64,000 nt of DNA from Chloroflexota bacterium (GTDB lineage: Bacteria > Chloroflexota > Anaerolineae > Promineifilales > Promineifilaceae): positions 186,001-250,000 of the forward strand of contig JAJRYT010000151.1 in the NCBI GenBank assembly GCA_024275635.1, in the 5' to 3' direction. This document shows, piece by piece, positions 60,053-64,000 of this stretch. Position 1 is the first letter of the stretch, and each line of letters starts with the position of its first letter. A program made the position numbers and the translations under genes. Under the pieces are notes generated by a model. The model was not told where the DNA came from and did no database searches. It saw only the letters and a program-made list of their open reading frames with translations.

Positions 60053-61705
60053 ATGGAAAAACAAGCCAGAGAAGATTTACAAGCATTACTCGATCTGCTG
60101 CCGGAACGCGTGCATCAAAGTATTGAACGACAAGGCAACGAAACCGAACTTCTAGAAATCGTTATGGATTTGGGCCGCCCGCCGACGGCGCGGTACGTGG
60201 ACGGCGAGCGAACACTGCATGCCGATGAAATCAGCTTGGCAGAAATTGACGCCGTGGTTAACGGCATCGGCGATTTTGACGATGACAACCGGGCCGGCAT
60301 TGCCCGCACGCTGCACCGCATTGCCGGAATCCGTAACCGGCGCGGGCAAGTTGTAGGATTGACGTGCCGCGTGGGCCGGGCCGTGTACGGAACGATTGAC
60401 ATCATTGCCGACATCGTGGAAGAAGGGCACAGCATTTTGCTGCTGGGCCGTCCCGGTGTGGGCAAGACGACGATGCTGCGCGAAATGGCGCGGGTTCTGG
60501 CGGAGAAGAAGCGGGTTGTCATTGTGGACACCTCCAATGAGATTGGCGGCGACGGCGATATTCCCCACCCGGCGGTAGGGCGGGCGCGGCGGATGCAAGT
60601 TCCGCGCCCCTCTCACCAGCACGAAACAATGATTGAGGCAGTTGAAAATCACAACCCAGAAGTGATTATTATTGATGAGATTGGCCGGGAGCAGGAAACG
60701 GCCGCCGCCCGCACGATTAACGAGCGCGGGGTGCAGTTGATTGGCACGGCGCATGGTAACACGCTGGAAAATCTGCTGATGAACCCGACGCTGTCCGACC
60801 TGGTGGGCGGTATTGAAAGTGTGACGCTTTCTGATGAGGAGGCGCGGCGGCGCGGCACGCAAAAGACGGTGCTGGAACGGCGCGCCCCACCCACGTTTGA
60901 TGTGCTGGTGGAGATTCAGGATCGGCAGCAGTTGTTGGCGCACCGGGATGTGACGACGTCGGTGGATGCAATGCTGCGCGGCCAGCCATTTAAGGTGGAG
61001 ATGCGGACGCGGGGCGATGACGGAAAAATCCAGGTGGAGGAACAAACGATGCTGGTTACGTCGTCGGCGGTGACAGGGCGGCGGAACGGCGGCGGACGGG
61101 ATGGGCGTTCGGATGATCGATCGCGCAACGGCCGTTCTCGTTTGCGTGAAAATGGGGGTAAGAAACAGGCCGGCGAGAGGAACGGCCGTATTCAGGGTAA
61201 CGATGTTTCGACTGAACCGGGACAACCCGCTGCCAATTCACTCAGCGTTTACGCTTATGGCGTTGCCCGCAACCGGCTGAAACAAGCGGCCAAGCGTCTG
61301 CGGGTTAGAATTGACATTGTGGATCAATTATCCGACGCTGACGTTTTGGTGACATTAAAAAGCTACTATCGCAAGCGGCGGCAGCTCATCAGCGACGCCG
61401 AGCGGCGGCGCACGCCTATTTATGTGCTGCGGGCTAACACCGTTACCCAAATGGAAAACTTCCTGGCGCAGGCGATGAACCTGGAGGCGTCGCCGAACGA
61501 CCCTTTTGAGACGGCTATCGCTGAGGCCGAGCAGGCTATTCAGCAGGTAGCGACCGGCACACCCGGCGTTAATCTAAGCCCGGTAGGGTCGGCCATTCGC
61601 CGCTACCAGCATCAGATGGCCCGGCAGGCCAACCTCGTTTCCCACAGTTACGGTAAGGAGCCGCGCCGCTACGTGCGCATCTTTAACGCGAAAAGGAACC
61701 GGTAA
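60053..61705 (+). CDS. SpoIIIAA/Ycf45-like AAA ATPase with R3H-type C-terminus
   Basis: A 550-residue ATPase. Residues about 35-330 match the SpoIIIAA/Ycf45 type: EIVMDLGRPPTARY, Walker A LLGRPGVGKTTMLREMAR (132-140), VIVDTSNEIGGDGDIPHPAVG, Walker B EVIIIDEIGREQE, and GTAHGNTLENLL. A low-complexity basic linker (about 355-410) rich in NGR repeats follows, partly made by ACGGCCGT octamers, then a C-terminal domain (AYGVARNRLKQAAKRLRV) like the R3H-associated end of Ycf45 proteins. Probable RNA or single-stranded DNA handling; role unknown. The ATG at 60053 is chosen since upstream codons lie in a repeat. Confidence 0.88.
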   Translation: MEKQAREDLQALLDLLPERVHQSIERQGNETELLEIVMDLGRPPTARYVDGERTLHADEISLAEIDAVVNGIGDFDDDNRAGIARTLHRIAGIRNRRGQVVGLTCRVGRAVYGTIDIIADIVEEGHSILLLGRPGVGKTTMLREMARVLAEKKRVVIVDTSNEIGGDGDIPHPAVGRARRMQVPRPSHQHETMIEAVENHNPEVIIIDEIGREQETAAARTINERGVQLIGTAHGNTLENLLMNPTLSDLVGGIESVTLSDEEARRRGTQKTVLERRAPPTFDVLVEIQDRQQLLAHRDVTTSVDAMLRGQPFKVEMRTRGDDGKIQVEEQTMLVTSSAVTGRRNGGGRDGRSDDRSRNGRSRLRENGGKKQAGERNGRIQGNDVSTEPGQPAANSLSVYAYGVARNRLKQAAKRLRVRIDIVDQLSDADVLVTLKSYYRKRRQLISDAERRRTPIYVLRANTVTQMENFLAQAMNLEASPNDPFETAIAEAEQAIQQVATGTPGVNLSPVGSAIRRYQHQMARQANLVSHSYGKEPRRYVRIFNAKRNR

Positions 61706-61710
61706 AGCAT

Positions 61711-61778
61711 ACAAGCAAGCAAGTTTGCAACTGTATCTACCTCGCAAACTTGTCTGCTTGCCACCTTGCAAACTTTCT
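61711..61778. repeat. CAAGCAAG/TGCTTG hairpin repeat before tmk
   Basis: CAAGCAAGCAAGTTTGC and GCAAACTTGTCTGCTTG form an imperfect 17-bp stem (two mismatches), followed by another CTTGCAAACTT. It fills the gap between the ATPase and tmk genes and leaves no ribosome-binding site for tmk. Confidence 0.7.
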
Positions 61779-62429
61779 ATGTTCATCACTTTTGAAGGCC
61801 CGGAAGGGAGTGGCAAATCCAGCCAGATCGCCTTGCTGTCCGACTTTTTGCGGCAGCAGGGTTTTACAGTTATCACGACGCGCGAGCCGGGGGGAACGCT
61901 CATTGGCGACCAGATTCGTGATGTTTTGCATGATGTGGCCAACACGGCGATGGTCCCAGCGGCGGAGCTGCTGCTTTATTCGGCGTCGCGCGCCCAGTTG
62001 GTGGGCGAAGTGGTTCGTCCGGCGCTGGCCGCAGGGCAAATCGTCATTTGCGACCGTTTTTATGACAGCACACTGGCTTATCAGGGATACGGCCGTACCC
62101 TTGACTTAACCGAACTATCCCACATCACCCAATTCGCCACCGGGGGACTGAAACCGGATTTGACCCTGCTGCTCGACATCGAAGTGGAGCGGGGGTTAGC
62201 CCGGCGGCGCGACGGCGGCGAAGAGATGAACCGGCTCGACCTGGAAGTGGTCAGCTTCCACCGCCGGGTGCGGGACGGGTATCATGAACTGGCCCTGTTG
62301 GAGCCGGAGCGGTGGGTGATTGTGGATGCTGACCAGCCGGTAACGGCCGTACAGGCGGCGCTGCGCCAGATTGTTTTGAGCCGGCTGCGGGAACGTGTGG
62401 CTGCAACGGATAGGGAAATAAACGAATAA
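61779..62429 (+). CDS. tmk: Thymidylate kinase
   Basis: A 216-residue dTMP kinase, making dTDP for DNA synthesis. The P-loop FEGPEGSGKSSQ (5-16), TTREPGGTLIGDQIRD (thymidine-binding region with the DR(Y/H) counterpart later), the signature CDRFYDSTLAYQGYGR, and LLLDIEVERGLARR with the lid RRDGGEEMNRLDLE are all intact. The start at 61779 (MFITFEGPEG) matches the family; the open frame upstream is repeat DNA. gmk, another nucleotide kinase, lies 550 bases on. Confidence 0.97.
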   Translation: MFITFEGPEGSGKSSQIALLSDFLRQQGFTVITTREPGGTLIGDQIRDVLHDVANTAMVPAAELLLYSASRAQLVGEVVRPALAAGQIVICDRFYDSTLAYQGYGRTLDLTELSHITQFATGGLKPDLTLLLDIEVERGLARRRDGGEEMNRLDLEVVSFHRRVRDGYHELALLEPERWVIVDADQPVTAVQAALRQIVLSRLRERVAATDREINE

Positions 62430-62470
62430 ATGCTTGGAAGCATCCGTTCCTTTCCTCATCTGTTTTTGCC

Positions 62471-62857
62471 TTAAAAATCATCGGCGAATGAATCGCCGCC
62501 GCCCAAACCCGGCATGGAGGATTCGATGGAGTCCGGCGATTCGCCGCTTTCCAGTCGATCCACCACTTCGTTGAATTCATCCCCTATGTCTTCGCCCATT
62601 TCCTTGCTCATCTTGCGCATAAAACGGCCGATTGACTTAGGATCGTCCTCATCTAGCCCGGCCAGGGCGCTGTCGTCCATCATCGCGTCCATGCGGGCGT
62701 CTTCCGATTTGGCGACGGCAATTCGACCGATGCGCCGCTTGAGGTTTTTACTGTGACAGTGAGGGCAGGCGGGAACGGCCGTATCATAGGCGGCAAACGA
62801 CATAAACAACCGCACCGGACGGCCGCAATCCTGACAACGAAATTCATAAACAGGCAT
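62471..62857 (-). CDS. FmdB-family zinc-ribbon protein
   Basis: A 128-residue protein beginning MPVYEFRCQDCGRPVRLF, with a second CPHCHSKNLKRR, forming the zinc ribbon of the FmdB/CxxC_CxxC_SSSS regulatory protein group. The remaining 85 residues are acidic and helical (MRKMSKEMGEDIGDEFNEVV), ending in a Gly/Ser-rich tail. The function of such proteins is not established; some are linked to formamidase or amidase regulation. It is convergent with tmk and divergent from gmk. Confidence 0.88.
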   Translation of the reverse strand: MPVYEFRCQDCGRPVRLFMSFAAYDTAVPACPHCHSKNLKRRIGRIAVAKSEDARMDAMMDDSALAGLDEDDPKSIGRFMRKMSKEMGEDIGDEFNEVVDRLESGESPDSIESSMPGLGGGDSFADDF

Positions 62858-62869
62858 AATTATTAGCGA

Positions 62870-62915
62870 GAGCGAGAAGTTCGAGCTAGAGGAATGTTGC
62901 CTTTAGTTCTCGCTC
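62870..62915. repeat. GAGCGAGAA/TTCTCGCTC hairpin repeat
   Basis: GAGCGAGAA (62870-62878) pairs with TTCTCGCTC (62907-62915); the flanks CTAGAGGA and TATCCTCTATCC add short tandem units. It sits in the divergent gap between the FmdB and gmk genes, downstream of neither, so a terminator role is unlikely. Confidence 0.6.
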
Positions 62916-62973
62916 TATCCTCTATCCTTTTTCTGATAGAATCATTATACTTTTCAGACTGATAGGTGCAACT

Positions 62974-63597
62974 ATGAATACGGATAAATTATACCAGCGC
63001 GACATCCATCCCCTGTTAATCGTCATCTCCGGCCCGTCAGGGGTGGGAAAAGATACCATCGCTCGCGCCCTTATTGGTGAACAGCCCGACAACTTTTACT
63101 TTGTGGTCACGGCCACAACCCGCCCCCCGCGTGAAGGCGAAGTGCAAGGCTACGATTATTATTTTGCGAGCAATGACGAATTTGCCCGCATGATTGAGGA
63201 AAACGAACTGCTGGAATATGCTGTTGTGTACAACGATTACAAAGGCATTCCCAAGCAGCACATCCGGGAGGCGTTAGCCAGCGGCAAAGATGTGATCATG
63301 CGCGTTGATGTACAGGGCGCGGCTACCGTCCGCAAGCTCATCCCCAATTCTATCCACGTCTTCCTGACGACTGAGTCGGAAGCCGAATTGGTCGCCCGCC
63401 TGACTGAACGCAAATCGGAAACGGCTGAAGGACTAAGCTTACGCATCGCCGCCGCCCGCCAGGAGATGAAGCGTTTGCAGGAATTTGATTATTGGGTCGT
63501 CAACCGGGAAGGGCGGCAGGATGAAGCCGTCCGGCAAATCTTGAGCATTATTAACGCCGCTCACTGCCGGGTGGCGCAGGAGCCAATTGTTTTGTAG
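62974..63597 (+). CDS. gmk: Guanylate kinase
   Basis: A 207-residue GMP kinase (GMP to GDP). The P-loop reads ISGPSGVGKDTIAR, where the usual (K)ST/SS is DT; TATTRPPREGEVQGYDYYF is the GMP-binding segment, NDYKGIPKQHIREAL the second GMP-contact loop, and MRVDVQGAATVRKLIP the Walker B-like region. The lid and C-terminus (FDYWVVNREGRQDEAVRQILSII) are normal. AGGTG lies before the ATG. It is followed by a truncated HAD gene after a period-8 repeat. Confidence 0.96.
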   Translation: MNTDKLYQRDIHPLLIVISGPSGVGKDTIARALIGEQPDNFYFVVTATTRPPREGEVQGYDYYFASNDEFARMIEENELLEYAVVYNDYKGIPKQHIREALASGKDVIMRVDVQGAATVRKLIPNSIHVFLTTESEAELVARLTERKSETAEGLSLRIAAARQEMKRLQEFDYWVVNREGRQDEAVRQILSIINAAHCRVAQEPIVL

Positions 63598-63653
63598 GAA
63601 CTTGTCAGCCGGTTAGCTAGTCAGATGAACCGCTGAAACGCTAAAACGCTGAA

Positions 63654-64000
63654 ATGCTAATAAAAACGATTCTATTTGATGTAGGCGGGGTGTTGATACG
63701 GCCGTTAGACCAGGCTGCAGCCGAACGTCGTTACCAGAAGTTTGCTATGCTGCTGGGGTATGAGGATGGGGGGGCGATGTTTCATCGCTTCTTTGGCGGT
63801 CCGGAATGGATGGCCACGCGGGTCGGGGAGATGACCTGGGCCGAGATGTGGCCCATGATTTTGGCCGAGCATGGCTTAAAGGAGCCGGAGGCCCAGGAAC
63901 AATTTGTGGTTGAGTTGTTTGCCTGGGAAGGGGCGTCGGCGGAGATGAGAACATTGGTGGAGGGGCTGCACGACCGTTACCAACTAGCCATCCTCAGCAA
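63654..64000 (+). CDS. HAD-superfamily hydrolase, partial (runs off the window)
   Basis: The first 115 codons of a HAD-like phosphatase. The N-terminal motif I is TILFDVGGVLIRPLD, typical of subfamily IA enzymes, where the first Asp forms the phospho-enzyme; the later Asp is Gly, as in many GGVL-type members (epoxide hydrolase/haloacid-like or nucleotidase-like). A helical cap follows (MLLGYEDGGAMFHRFFG; MTWAEMWPMILAEHG), and the last visible residues, YQLAILSN, are motif II. The start codon lies inside a CGCTGAAA/CGCTAAAA period-8 repeat (63630-63659). It is cut by the window edge. Confidence 0.85.
   Translation, partial: MLIKTILFDVGGVLIRPLDQAAAERRYQKFAMLLGYEDGGAMFHRFFGGPEWMATRVGEMTWAEMWPMILAEHGLKEPEAQEQFVVELFAWEGASAEMRTLVEGLHDRYQLAILS

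Noticed and set aside
60152-61225. Long open frame antisense to the R3H ATPase gene (357 codons)
   Set aside because: It lies entirely opposite a gene with strong ATPase motifs and its product has no recognisable features; such shadows are common in GC-rich coding DNA.

Overview
This 64 kb window looks like the chromosome of a filamentous or environmental Chloroflexota bacterium (Anaerolineae-like). That assignment is inferred from gene content and style, not from a marker search. It rests on a penicillin-binding protein with the C-terminal Ig-like tail common in that phylum, a Liv-type transporter operon with an embedded acyl-CoA synthetase, a bacterial RIO kinase, a SpoIIIAA/R3H ATPase, and roughly 55% GC. 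The DNA is saturated with the octamer palindrome ACGGCCGT: I count about 89 exact copies by eye. Intergenic spaces carry several families of hairpin-forming short tandem repeats with periods of 7 to 10 bases. No rRNA, CRISPR array, intact transposase or replication origin was seen.

Left third (1-21.7 kb). The window opens with a low-GC pair on the minus strand: a C-protein-like XRE regulator and a companion protein that may be a restriction nuclease. Next come a serine hydrolase, a tRNA-Val, an atypical family 4 uracil-DNA glycosylase, a methyltransferase, a secreted His-rich protein, pdxST (vitamin B6 synthesis), an orphan histidine kinase and a PBP1A-like protein whose active sites look ruined. 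A Liv operon (12.9-21.6 kb) holds livG, an acyl-CoA synthetase, livH, livM, a lipoprotein-type binding protein and livF. A DinJ/YafQ toxin-antitoxin islet plus an AT-rich orphan interrupts it.

Middle (21.7-43.4 kb). An operon joins an isoaspartyl methyltransferase homologue, a membrane-tethered solute-binding fusion protein and an amidinotransferase. It is followed by an Elp3-type tRNA-modifying enzyme, an aminotransferase, aconitase X, an ion-stress operon (CPA1 antiporter, Usp, MscS), a UbiD decarboxylase, a lipoprotein gene broken by an in-frame TAG, ftsZ with an upstream HTH gene, and a small operon (methyltransferase, phosphoribosyltransferase, SDR broken by TAG, nucleotidyltransferase). 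A deleted alpha/beta-hydrolase remnant closes this part.

Right third (43.4-64 kb). A RHH/MazF toxin-antitoxin pair precedes an ABC exporter operon with a nucleotidyltransferase between its two halves. Then come a RIO1-like kinase preceded by a small ORF with two hairpins, a membrane glycosyltransferase-like protein, a GH1 glycosidase, a second membrane-tethered protein sharing its N-terminal domain with the fusion protein at 22.7-24.7 kb, sdhCDAB, a GNAT protein, the SpoIIIAA/R3H ATPase, tmk, an FmdB zinc ribbon, gmk and a truncated HAD phosphatase. The least explained signals are the iterated octamer, the short tandem repeats that sit in frame inside several genes, the shared N-terminal domain, the multi-hairpin element at 12.55 kb, and the small ORF before the RIO kinase.
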